A stretch of 64,000 bases of DNA, from positions 7,192,001 through 7,256,000 of the forward strand of contig NW_025791658.1 of the NCBI RefSeq assembly GCF_921293095.1, written 5' to 3'. Below the pieces are notes generated by a model. It saw only the letters and a list, made by a program, of their open reading frames with translations. It had not been told where the DNA came from and ran no database searches. Position 1 is the first letter of the stretch. Every line of letters starts with the position of its first letter. Source of the DNA: Ischnura elegans (lineage: Eukaryota > Arthropoda > Insecta > Odonata > Coenagrionidae). Position numbers and translations under genes: made by a program. Below are positions 12,004 through 22,337 of this stretch, in pieces.

Positions 12004-12839
12004 CCCTTTCGAGACGGCAGAGTTTTCGTCTTGGCATGACTGCTGTACTGAGCCCCAAGAGGCTCCTCTTTCTCGTGGAGTACATTCATTAAGAAGGGTC
12101 TAGCGGATTATTACACTCTCTGAGCTCCAACCTTTTTCGATCCCTCCCAGCAGGAACTCTGAATAATCTTGGACTCCAACTGTAGCTGTGTTTCCTCCTT
12201 TCCAGGTTTACGCACCTACCTGCGGCATTGGTTTGCAGTCGACTTATGGATTGCTTATATGTATTTGGCACATGGATAATTATTGCTTGCAGGTGAATTG
12301 CAGACTTTGAATAGATTTCCTCATTTTTTTCTAACCACTGTCAAATTTTAAAAAATTTTGTAAGGTCAATATTAATGCATTTAACAGCACCAATTGCCAT
12401 GTTGCTATTTATACAGAACTTGAGATACAAGTTAATATTTATCATAGAATTTTGTTTAAAAATTGTAAATGCTGCTAAAAAAACAAAGAATTCAACTCTT
12501 GGTTTATCTGTATTGAGAAAAGAACTAATATTTATTTAAAATGTGACAGGATAAACAATTGTGTGACTGTGGTCCCTTATTGCTAAGAGGGAAAATATAG
12601 GACAAAGGGTCTGGGTACCAGCTCCCGGATTTAGTGGGTAAAGCCTAAACCCAGCAGTGTTGGGTTCCGAAACAAAGAAGTTTTACACCCCTGATCATCA
12701 TTAAAGGGGGAGTTAGGAAACATATATATTTTCGGCATTCGTTTCTTTGTGCAAAAACCCTCTGATGAAAATATGCATCTTTTGTCTCCCAGGTCAAGAA
12801 ACGCCCACACGTATATTTTAGTCCTTAGTAGGGAAAAGG
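12004..12839. mobile_element. TTAA-type (piggyBac-like) MITE
   Basis: Begins TTAA-CCCTTTCGAGACGG and ends TAGGGAAAAGGTT followed by a mutated TTAA (TTGAA). It aligns over most of its length with the copy at 19572-21908, and its right-hand ~230 bp recur at 17850-18080 and 35010-35094. No coding capacity. Assignment to piggyBac rests on the TTAA target and CCC terminal bases only. Confidence 0.65.
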
Positions 12840-13380
12840 TTGAACTGAAATTTCGTTACATGGGAAATACATTACACAGGAAATTTTGTACAAGGGATGG
12901 AACAAAATTTCATTATACTGAATAATTCCATACACTGGCGTTCGTTATAAAGACGTTTCACTGCACCACCAATGGCAAGGTGGATTAACAATCGGTCTTA
13001 ACTTTTAGCTGATAAGAAAAAGTAAGTATGGTCTGGACACCAACTATCATAATACTGCACAACAATATTAAGTTGTTCCGAATGGAGAAAGAGTCAACCA
13101 TCTGGTATATCCACCAGCAGCACCAAAAAAATACAATTATGTGCATGTATGCAGGGTCACCACACAAACAATGATAAAGCACTGGAAGGTAATTGATGGA
13201 AGGTTATAAGGAAAAAAAGAAACCATTTGATTGAAAGAAACATGTTAATTCATTTCTAGCACGTATGGACATGAAGTACATTTACACAACAATCTGAGTG
13301 AAAGGCTTTAATTTTTTGAATTGCTCAACTATAATCATATAGGTAATTCCTCTGCAGTCCAATCAAGATAAATCTACAGA
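12840..13380. other. unassigned
   Basis: No recognised feature; AT-rich and non-coding. Confidence 0.4.
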
Positions 13381-13383
13381 AAT

Positions 13384-14060
13384 AGTCAACCTTTCGGGTA
13401 GACTCAACTTTTAACTTTAGGTTTAGTTAATTAATCAGCACATGATTCAAGAAAAATCGAAAGAAAGAGCCAATCTTTTTGGTAGACCCACATATTTTAT
13501 CAATTCTTTAGCATAAGGTTCAAAACAAATCGAAAGAAAGAGTCAACCTTTATGGTAGACTCACGGTTTTCAACATTTCCACAGCATAAGATCCAGAAAA
13601 AATCGACAGAAATAGCCAACATTTTTGGTTAACTGAACATTTAACTTCAGATTTGGTTAATTTCTCATGTTTATGATTCAAAACACACCAACAGAAAGAG
13701 TAAACCTTTCAGGTAGACTCAAAGCTAAAAAATGATTTTGGATGATTCCTTAGTAGGAGATTCTAAAAATAATCAACAGAAAGATTCAACTTTTCACATA
13801 GACCCAAATGTAAACAATGATTTTGGATGATTCCTTAGCAGGAAATTGCAAAAATAATCGATAGAAAGAGTCAACCATTTAGGTATACTCATGTATGAGC
13901 TATGCATTTGGTTAAACTCTCAGTAGAAAAAAAACTCAAAACTAATTGACAGAAATAGTCAACCTCTTAGATAGAATCAACAATGAACTTAAGATTTGTT
14001 AATTGCTCATTATGATAATTATAATAAATAGACTGAAAGAGTACACCATTTTGGTAGACT
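13384..14060. repeat. ~82-bp satellite with palindromic 21-nt core, nine units
   Basis: Nine degenerate cores of the type AGTCAACCTTT..GGTAGACT start at about 13384, 13466, 13541, 13613, 13699, 13784, 13869, 13958 and 14040. Spacing is 72-89 bp. Each core is nearly self-complementary (GTC-ACC against GGT-GAC). The spacers are also related to each other (AAATCGACAGAAAGAG before each core). A shorter part of the same array is present at 25651-25833 and 30745-31130. This is a eukaryotic satellite, not a CRISPR. Confidence 0.75.
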
Positions 14061-14800
14061 CCACAAGTGGCCCTATGTACTCTCACAGAGTTGTTTTTTT
14101 CCATATTGGTGCTGCTGTCCGGTATACCGGATGGTAGACTTTTTCTTCATTCTCTAAAACTGAAGAATATCAAGGAACTGCTGCATGTAAGGTTTTGAAA
14201 TTAAGTTGAGCTATTTCATAGATGCAAGAATTTCTTTCCCAGAGTTAACTTCCATTTCCCATCTTATATCCACGTTAATTTACATGTATTGTTCTTACAC
14301 GATTTATGCTGACATCACTGACAAAGTGAAAATGGAATAAGACTGAGCCCATTTCAAAGTTTCATGCTTATTTTTCCCTTAATTGGAAAATGAATAAAAT
14401 CAAAGCTAGTTTTTACTATGATTTCACCATGTTGCGCTACACTTCTCTAAGAACTGTCAGCACAGTATCGACACTGGTATCTCACACTACATATGGGTGT
14501 TTTGCTGATTTTTTTACACACAAAACATAAGGGTTAAACATTTGTGGAAGTAAGGTATAGATACTATATGAATCTTTGACTCCCAAAAATGCTGCATTTC
14601 ACAAGACAGCAAACAAAAATTTGCTCGTCATTGTACAAACTAGTGAAATACTCTACAGAATGAAAAATTAACCTATCTCATGAAATATCAATAGAAAAGC
14701 AATTGATATAAGCACGCAAGAGTGAGTGAAGATAAGTATTCTTCCCAGCTCAACTCATAAGTGAAATTATGAAAAACAGAAAGTATGTATACATGAATAA
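14061..14800. other. unassigned part of duplication block
   Basis: Non-coding; repeated at 31130-31868. A 12-bp palindrome CCGGTATACCGG lies near 14119. Nothing else recognised. Confidence 0.4.
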
Positions 14801-16034
14801 TAGGGTAAATTCCTTCATCAAAGAAATTGAAATTGCAATTCGTTACCCATTATTAGTGAATTCATAATATACAAATTATTTGGTGTTAGAAATCCCAGAT
14901 TAGACGAATGTTAATGGTCATTTTTAACCTAATTTGAAAAAGTTCAGATTGGCACCCATGCAATACCACTCCACGTGACGTCACAGGGACCTAGATGCTA
15001 TGAGAGTAGTCAGGAGTTTGATATCATCTGAGATTACCAATGCATGCATAAGGCACAGAGCTTAAGAAAACATTTCTTAATAATCAGCTTTTAAAATTGC
15101 CTAAGGTCGGAAATTTCCTTCAGTTGATAGGGTATTAATAATCCTAATTTAAGCCAAGCTCTACCTTCTAGTAGGGTACTCTACGCTACGGCCATGCTTG
15201 GCAGCAAGCAGCCTGCATCGTAGCGGCGTTCATAGCCTTACACCCAGACAGCCTCACACAGCAGCAGCCAGAGGTCACACCATTTTTTCCCAGGATTCAT
15301 ACTTAGCCATCCCATTTTAATCCAGAAAAATAGATATCCTCATTTAAAAATGTAGTGCTTTAATTATTTTAATATTGTCATTTAAAAAGCCTGACATATG
15401 TACTCCATAAAATACAAATCATTTGGTTTTATATATTCCTGTTTATACAAATGGCAATGGACGACTTTAACCTCATTTGAAAAAGGCCAGATTGGCGCCC
15501 ATGCGATGCCACTCCACGTGACGTCACAGGGACCTAGTTTCTACACGAGTAGATAGGAGTTTTACATCGTCTGACATTACCAATGCATGCAGGAGGCATA
15601 GAGCTCAGGGAAACATCTCTTAATTATCACCTATTTAAATTACATATTGTGGCAAAATTTCCTTTGTTTGATAGGGTATTGATAATCCAAGCCAATAAAA
15701 ATTATTTAAGCCCAGTGCTACCTGCTAGTAGGGTTATCCACTATCTGCTAGCATCCTGCATCATAGCCTTGCACCAAGGTGCCTCACAAGGTGGCAGCCG
15801 GAACTAGAATGATGTCACACAGTTTTTTCCCAGCATTCATACTTAACCATCACGTTAGGCATTTTTGCGAGCTTGAAAACTTTCGCCATTGATTTAATTG
15901 CAGAAAATAGTTATGATCATTTAAAAATCTTGTGCTTAATTAATTTAAATATTGCCATTTAAAAAGTGTGAAATATGTACTCCAGAAGTAATTATCTTTT
16001 GATTTAGGCAATAAAAAATAATAGGAAACCACCA
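14801..16034 (+). mobile_element. two MITE-1 copies joined head to tail
   Basis: The first copy runs from TAGGGTAAATTCCTTCATC at 14801 to about 15404. The second starts within the family's left part (AAATACAAATCATTTGG) and ends GGAAACCACCATATT near 16034. Each has the exact CACGTGACGTCA block (14972-14983 and 15515-15526). The same joined pair sits at 31869-33206, so the tandem predates the block duplication. Confidence 0.75.
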
Positions 16035-16291
16035 TATTCAGGTGTTTTATCCTTCACAATCAGTTACAACACTCCCTCTTGACTTATATATATAGAGTTA
16101 TTGGCTAGCCGTGGATAGCACTCACCTACTGAATCCATCTTAGACTTATGGGTCATCGTACAACTCTCAATCAGCTCTCCATCCTCGGCAAATGAAGGCT
16201 GTAAGAAAGTATCAACACGTGAATCATGTATGGAAGGGAACAATGGAACTATTTTAGAAAGAGGTAAATTAAAACTGTCTTTCAAAACATA

Positions 16292-16979
16292 CAACAGCAG
16301 ACTCCCGATTATCCGGGTTGCAGATTGTCTGTGCATGATTTTCACTCTAGCACAAATTTTCTGAGATCTTTTTAAAAGTAATCAAATGCAAAATCATCGG
16401 AATTTCGGCGTTAATGCTAGGATCACCGGGCTTATTATGTCCGTTAGAATCCCCTTTGTAAAACGGAAGCGATCGGTTGCTGGCTGCATTCACGGGTGCA
16501 CCGTGTTCCTCTTTTCCGAGACTCGCCATGCACGACCTCGCTCCGTGATCACGGATACACGTCCCGCAGCAGTTGCAACCCGGGCAACTTGATGAGATGT
16601 GACTAGGTGGCATGGTGCCTGTAAGCATTGTTCCGACGTCGAGCAGTGGTTTTGAAGCATTCATGCAAACCACTTTTCAGTATCCACGATCACACATGCG
16701 CTGATGAGTGGTTTTTGAAACCAGGCCTTAAATGGAGCATTTGTAATACAAGGACAACCATGTCATCGCTGCTAAAAATATCGCGATCTGGCAAAGAAAG
16801 CTCTCATTGACTCTAGGAAGGACTCCAAAATAACAGAAAAGTTGCTTGCGTAATAATTTATTCTTTGTTCTATGTAAATTATGAGTATTGCAAGACATTT
16901 TAAGAGAAAGTTTGGGTTATCCGTCTTTTCCGAGTATTCGAGAGTCCCTCGCCATCATTAGCCTAGATAATCGGGACTG
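16292..16979. mobile_element. TA-flanked pogo/Tigger-like MITE
   Basis: TA target duplications (16290-16291, 16980-16981) flank related inverted ends: ACTCCCGATTATCCGGG on the left and GATAATCGGGACTG on the right. The ~690-bp element has no transposase motifs; its minus-strand frames (e.g. 16673-16347) look fortuitous. It recurs intact at 33464-34135. Fragments lie at about 39900-40060, on both sides of the element at 41616-43754, and at 43990-44130. Confidence 0.7.
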
Positions 16980-17238
16980 TACTTTACATCAAAATTTGAA
17001 ATTTTGGTCAGAACTATTTTTTTACAAAGAAATTCTATCTTCAACACACTGAGGACATTCAAAATAGACTTGTACAGTAGCTCTTACTTTGGTGTTAGTG
17101 TTTTACCACATGATATCATCAACTAAATATTCTAATCATTTATGCTTAGTTTAAAAATATGAATGTTACTCTTAGTAATTTCATTGATTAGTGGAAAATT
17201 TAATACTGCGCAGAGAAGGAACCTAAAATATTACTTAC

Positions 17239-17305
17239 CAATTTAAAGTCATCTACAAAATCCCTTGATAGAAATTCTACAGGTATAGCATTGGATGATG
17301 GCAAT
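17239..17305 (-). other. candidate exon Y, copy 1
   Basis: The minus strand shows a pyrimidine-rich acceptor ending TTTTCTAAAAG, 67 nt open in one frame (encoding SSNAIPVEFLSRDFVDDFKL after two residues), then GTAAGT. The open frame and consensus donor suggest a real or former exon. The protein is not recognised. Its phase (one base before the first full codon) does not fit direct splicing from candidate exon X. Confidence 0.4.
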
Positions 17306-17448
17306 CTTTTAGAAAATCAAAATATCGCTGTCAAAAAAAGAAGAAAAGGAAATTTCTGTCCACACTAGATGAGAAGAACTTCAAAATTTCTGCATGGCGA
17401 GTTTAGATTAACAAAAAAAGGGTTGAATTAATTACATGGATTTCATAC

Positions 17449-17565
17449 CTTGGAATTCTTGAGAAATGGCTCCCTCTTCGCCCCCGCAAGCTTCCTGTTG
17501 TGGTCTGTCAAGATAGCTCTTGTGCCCTCAGCATCCAAGACATTCTCTGGAGAGGCAGTTTTGAC
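17449..17565 (-). other. candidate exon X, copy 1
   Basis: A minus-strand acceptor TTTTTGGCCCAG is followed by 117 nt (39 codons, phase 0 at both ends) and the donor GTATGA. The translation includes ASPENVLDAEGTRAILTDHN, then RKLAGAK and FLKNSK. The other two forward frames of the exon contain stops, so the reading frame is unambiguous. I do not recognise the protein. Four copies exist in the window, differing at only a few residues (AKREPF here against AKKEAF elsewhere). Confidence 0.5.
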
Positions 17566-17704
17566 CTGGGCCAAAAACAGAGACAAGAAATATAGCAAGA
17601 CATAAAGAGATAAAGAAATATACAGGGTGCCAAGCCAATTGAAGCAGAAAAATTCATGCATAATTTTCGGTTTTCCGGGGATATTTTGACCCTTCAGTTG
17701 CACC

Positions 17705-17812
17705 GCAAATAACAAACAGCAGTGGGATGCGTGAATTTTATAGAGATAATATGAAAAAAATCAACATCCAATACATTAAGTCTAGTGATGTGGCTTGGTC
17801 ACGTAGTAGACT
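17705..17812 (+). pseudogene. Sola-like transposase fragment
   Basis: A short piece of the C-terminal coding region (KKINIQYIKSSDVAWSRSR frame), cut at about 17812 and joined to TTAA-MITE sequence. An identical junction occurs at 34974. Confidence 0.6.
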
Positions 17813-17849
17813 TCTTGTACTAGTAGTACTGTCACGTAGTAGACTTCGA

Positions 17850-18090
17850 GTAGTACCTGCTCCCAGATTTTGAGGGTATGCTATAAACCCTGCTGTGTTG
17901 GGTCCCGAAACAAGGACATCACACACCCGCGACAGTCATAAAAGGAGGAGAACTAGGAAATGTACATGTTCAGCATTTGTTTGCATGCGTAGGAAAATAT
18001 TCAATGAAAATATACGGCTTTTGTCTCCCAGGTCAAGAAACATCCTGATGCATATTTTTGTCTGTATTTTAGTAGGGAAAGGGTTAATCA
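17850..18090. mobile_element. TTAA-MITE fragment
   Basis: From GTACCTGCTCCCAGATTTTG to AGTAGGGAAAGGGTTAA. It matches the right-hand part of the elements at 12004-12839 and 19572-21908. The left part is missing. Confidence 0.65.
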
Positions 18091-18289
18091 TGGTAAGGTA
18101 AATTTATAAATTAAGCAACGAATCATGAGTTCATATATTAGACCTCACCCAAAAAAACATTACGAAGATTTTTTTCCTCGCGAGCCGGCCCAAAAATGGG
18201 GTTGAATGGGATACTCAAAGGCAAGGCATACACAAGTAAATACGGCATGCTTTTAGTGTTCTGAGGGTGTATTGGGCTACCCTTGGGTA

Positions 18290-18693
18290 AGGTAGACCAT
18301 TTAAATGATACCAAAACCTGTGAAGAGGCAGTGAATTGGCGACTGGGGGCCGCCAACTATTATGCCTCTCATCACCCGGGGGAGAGGGCAGCAGCTCTTC
18401 TTCACATGTGCGAAGGTGGAGACCATAATGGTCGGTACAGCGACACACATTCCACTGCAGGCGTGAAAACATTTACTTAACGGCTGTAGTACTGCGATGT
18501 GGAAGGCAAGGGGAAACCACCACATTACCATCCCGAGGAGTCGCAGCTACTCCACTCAATTTATATAATGACATGATGTGAAAGAGAAGAAATACGTAGG
18601 TGTGAAACGATTAGCTGATAGGAGAATAGAGTGGCGAGCTGAGTCAAACCAATCCTAGGATTGTTGACCAATGATGATGATGATGATGATGAT
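18290..18693 (+). mobile_element. non-LTR 3' end / LINE-tailed SINE candidate
   Basis: The last ~115 bp (18577-18693) match the 3' end of the RTE-like fragment at 35400-35490, ending in (GATGAT)n. They are preceded by about 290 bp not present there, including GGAAGGCAAGGGGAAACCAC and a GAGGAGTCGCAGCTACTCC hairpin. This is either a longer 3' end of a related LINE or a SINE that borrowed the LINE tail. Confidence 0.45.
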
Positions 18694-18827
18694 GTTTAAA
18701 AGGACAAGAATTAGGTTCAGGAAATAGGACATTGCATTTAAAATTTAGATTTATTGAATGCAAGCACAGAGGCTGCTTCGACCTCGTAAGTAGATATTGA
18801 CATCACCTGGATTTCTATTCCTCTTAA

Positions 18828-19411
18828 CCCTTCACCAGTGATGTGCAATTCTTGTTACACTACCAGTGACGTGCAGTCTGGGAGACCGCAATAAATCAAA
18901 AATTCATAAAATATTGCTACGCCATTTTTATTGTTTTGTTTAATTTTTCTTTGAATGCTTAACTATTTTAAAACTTATATTAAAATATTTACACTCCCAA
19001 TAGGAACCAATTTGTCATAAAAAATTGTGATTTGAAGCAGGATCAAAAACCTGATGCCAAAAACACTTGAGTTATAATTATTATATTTATGTATCAATAT
19101 TTTGCCAGATTCAAAAAAGGCCTTAAATTTCAAAGTTGGAAGGCTAAGTAGTAAGTAGCCATGAAATTTATCCTGCTTATTCCTTTTCTTGATGCATTCT
19201 TAGTAAGAGACGTGCGGTCTCACAGACCTCTAATCGAATTCAATTGCAAATTTACAGAAATTAATAAAAGGAATGTTAAATATTAAGAGTGGGATGTCCT
19301 TGTTATGCAAAAATATGAAGCTAACGAGGATTATAGATATTTTGAAATCTTAGTTTTGAAAATATTCATAATTTTAGAAATTCAGCGGTCTCTCAGACCG
19401 CACGTCACCGG
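18828..19411. mobile_element. TTAA-type MITE with GCGGTCT hairpins
   Basis: Flanked by TTAA (18824-18827, 19412-19415). The left end CCCTTCACCAGTGATGTGC and right end GCACGTCACCGG are imperfect inverted copies. The subterminal GCGGTCTCTCAGACCGC is itself a hairpin and reappears in part at about 18875 and 19212. Non-coding, 584 bp; piggyBac-like by target site only. Confidence 0.65.
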
Positions 19412-19571
19412 TTAAGGATTAATCTTAGTGTAATTAATTATGTACTTACTATATTTAATTTTAATCCATTATAGTTTTTTTAATCTTCCTAGAGTCAAGA
19501 GCGCTAGAAATTTCGATTCTGTTGTCTTGTATGAACTTACACATTTAGATGTGGCTGTTTAATTCTATTAA

Positions 19572-21908
19572 CCCTTTCGAGACAGTGAAGTTTTCGTATT
19601 AGCATGACTGCTGTACTGAGCCTTTTTTCTTTAAGAGACTCTTCTTTCACGGTTCCCACCCAAACTGAAATATGAAATTCAAGTTTTTTCCCAGGTTCTC
19701 ACGGTCCAGATGCCTTCAAATGCATGGTTTTAAAATAAATCATTTTAGGCAGAAATATTGATCACGTAAAAATCATCGGCCGCAGGTTAACTAAAAATTT
19801 AACAAACGCAACAGACGCAGTGAATGCAAACGCAGCTATGGAAGTGTTATCTCTCCTGACGTCACGTATCGTTTGCAAGCTCCCGCTAAAGGTTGTGAGC
19901 AGGAAAATGGAGGGATCAGGGTGCCAGGGGTGTTAAGAAGAGTCAGAATTTTCGCAGCTGTTAATGAACACTTTGGTTACCAGTCTTCCAGCTTTGGTAC
20001 AGGCTTAAGGTCAACGTGTCATCACAGAACAAACAGACGAATAATTGCGCTTAGAATACACGTGTGCAGATAAATGCATGGACACAGTTTTTGCGCATGA
20101 CTGACCTTGAAACATGATCGACTCATCAATTTTTTTTTGCTCTTTTAATCATGCTTCTAAAATCAAGTTTAAGAGATTTTTAAGGTTATATGACGAAATT
20201 CACGGTTTTTTTTCACGGTTTTTCTAGAAGATTCCAAATTTTCACATGGCACCTGTCTCAACGCCGAAATCCAAGATTGAAAATTCGACCACCTCTATCA
20301 TGGAAAATCGAAATCGTTTATTCCTCGGAATTGCTTTAACACATCGAAATTCCAAGATAGCCAAAAAATCAATCAAAAACTCTAGTATCTTGCGTTTAAA
20401 GGAATTTGTCCTGCGATGACTGCAAGTTGGTCAAAAAAATTCTGTACGTAGTGCCATAAGAAAAGCATGGGGCACTTTCAAAAAATCATAAAAAATAGTA
20501 TATATCAAATCATTGCAATGACAACTACACCAAAAAATCAACCAAAAATCTAGTTTATGTCAAGGGAATGTCATGTTCCTCACATATTTAGAAAAACATT
20601 ATAAAAGTGAAAAAGTTTTATTCCCATAAGGCTCCCATGATAATTCAAGTCAATATATCTTGGCAAGGTTTTTTCATGGCAGACAAAATTCACTGCTTAT
20701 TCATGGATTTAAGATATTCACGGCTGAGTGGGAATCCTGTTTGAACACTATTTTGGCCAATATTGGTTTAAATATTGATGCCTGGCATAAGGAACGTAAC
20801 GCCCAATATTTTTTAAAGTATTGCGTGCTGATTCATTGGTCAATAAATTGTAAAGTTGCATACAGGCTTTACAATGGACACACAAAAAATCCATCACCGA
20901 TGCCTTTCAGGACTAAATGTCCTTTGCACTCACATCAAATATCCAGATCGTTGTAAACATATATGAACAAGAACCGAATAACTTGCGAAATTTCTCAGTA
21001 GTATATCATTCCACAATTTAAAATGGACATCCATTGAAGTTCATGGAGGAATTAATTTATGATGTGGTAGACTAATGACATCTTATTCACGGTTTTAAGG
21101 TTTTCACGGCAAAGAGGGAACCCTGTCTTCCCCTGGTACGGAGCATTTTTGCTAGACATTCGTTATCAAGGGTATCCCGGATAATCACAAGCTCTCAGCC
21201 CCAACCTTTTCGACTCATCCCAGTGGGGAATCTGCATCATCTTGGACTCCGACAGTAGATGTACTCCCTCCTTTCCTGGTTTACAACCCTACCAGCGGCA
21301 TTGGTTCGCGGTCAACTTATGGATTGCTTACATGTATTTGGCACATAGATAATTGTTGCTTGCACGTACATTGCAGACTTTGAATTGGATCCTCATTTTT
21401 TTATCTGAGCATTGTCAAATTTGAAAAAGGTTCTTTGGTAAATATTAATGCATTTGATGCAGCAACAATTTCCATGTTGATGTTTATTCAGAACTCGAGA
21501 TATAAGTTAATATTTATTGCAGAGTTTTGTTTAAAAATTGTAAACGCTGTTCAAAAGACAAAGAATTCAATTCATAGTTTATATTTCGTGAGAAAAGAAG
21601 AAATATTTGTTTCGAAATGTGACTGGATAAACAAATGTATGAATGTGGTACCTTACCGCTAAGAGGGGTAATATAAAACTGAGTACCTGCTCCCGCATTT
21701 CGAGGGTAAAGCCTAAACCCTACAGTGTTGGGTCCGGAAACAAAGACGTTTTACACCCCCGACCATCATAAAAGGGGGAGTTAGGAAATGTATATATATT
21801 CGGCAATCGTTCATTTGTGTAAGAAAACGTCCGATGAAAATACTTGGCATTTGTCTCCTGGGTCAAGAAATGTCCACACATATACTTTCATCTTTAGTAG
21901 GGAAAAGG
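19572..21908. mobile_element. TTAA-type MITE interrupted by a hAT-like insertion
   Basis: TTAA duplications at 19568-19571 and 21909-21912 enclose CCCTTTCGAGACAG on the left and GTAGGGAAAAGG on the right, the same family as 12004-12839. Sequence from about 21165 to the right end aligns with about 12110-12839. The extra ~1.5 kb in the middle is a separate insertion. Confidence 0.65.
19648..21125. mobile_element. hAT-like insertion, non-coding
   Basis: The ends are CACGGTTCCCA and, reversed, CAGGGTTCCCT. The flanking 8-mers TCTTCTTT (19640-19647) and TCTTCCCC (21126-21133) agree at five positions, which suggests a decayed 8-bp duplication as in hAT elements. No transposase motif is seen. A partial internal repeat of the end (CACGGCTGAGTGGGAATCCTG) lies near 20720. 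Confidence 0.45.
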
Positions 21909-22184
21909 TTAAGCCACTCAAATAAAAATTATGCCAAATATATTTCATAATTATGTCAGAAAATGGGCGTTAAGCTGGAAACAAAAGTATATTAAATTCC
22001 AGGTTGGAGAAAATATTCATGCATAATTCTGAATCTCATTGTTAACGTTATGTCTCACCACATTTCAGTGATTTTTGTGGTTATGATGGTGAGAATTAGA
22101 GTTTCTCTAATAGTGAAGTTTCTGCTATTTTTTAATTTCATTCAGTGGGCTTCAGAAACTTTTTTGTGAGGTATTTTTGTTAAA

Positions 22185-22337
22185 AATGCGTTTCACTTGG
22201 GTGGTGCCAGGATTCAAAGGAAACGCCGGGACTGGACCCAAAGTTCAACTTTTTAGCTTTACAAAAGATGCTGATTTGAAGAAGAAGTGTATTTGTGCGA
22301 TAAGAAGAGACAATTTCACTACAAAAGGACACCTTCT
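22185..22337 (+). pseudogene. degraded THAP domain
   Basis: A plus-strand frame reads MRFTWVVPGFKGN, then GTGPKVQLFSF, KDADLKKK and AIRRDNFT. The order and spacing are those of the N-terminal half of a THAP (C2CH) DNA-binding domain, which usually starts with a CxVPGCxGN motif and binds DNA through a coordinated zinc. Both leading cysteines are replaced here (by W and F), so zinc could not bind. The domain is cut off at about 22337 by fusion to a non-LTR element. It may derive from a P-element/THAP transposon or a host THAP gene. Confidence 0.6.

Larger units (their letters stand above)
13681..17935. repeat. segmental duplication block, copy 1
   Basis: This stretch matches 30745-35094 almost base for base. 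It covers the satellite units from the fifth core on, MITE-1 tandem, TA MITE, exon candidates Y and X, a Sola fragment and the junction to a TTAA-MITE fragment. The two copies differ by scattered substitutions and small indels, so the duplication is fairly recent. Confidence 0.85.

Noticed and set aside
13384-14060. CRISPR array
   Set aside because: Repeats are degenerate, spacers are related to each other, there are no cas genes and the context is eukaryotic. It is a satellite.
16347-16673. Cysteine-rich 108-residue minus-strand protein (twin at 33547-33825)
   Set aside because: It lies within a non-autonomous TA-flanked MITE. The frame is not conserved between copies, so it is not supported as coding.
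17443-17715. 90-codon continuous minus-strand frame across candidate exon X
   Set aside because: The long frame reads through a good acceptor site into pyrimidine-rich intron-like sequence. The splice-bounded 117-nt segment is the better model.
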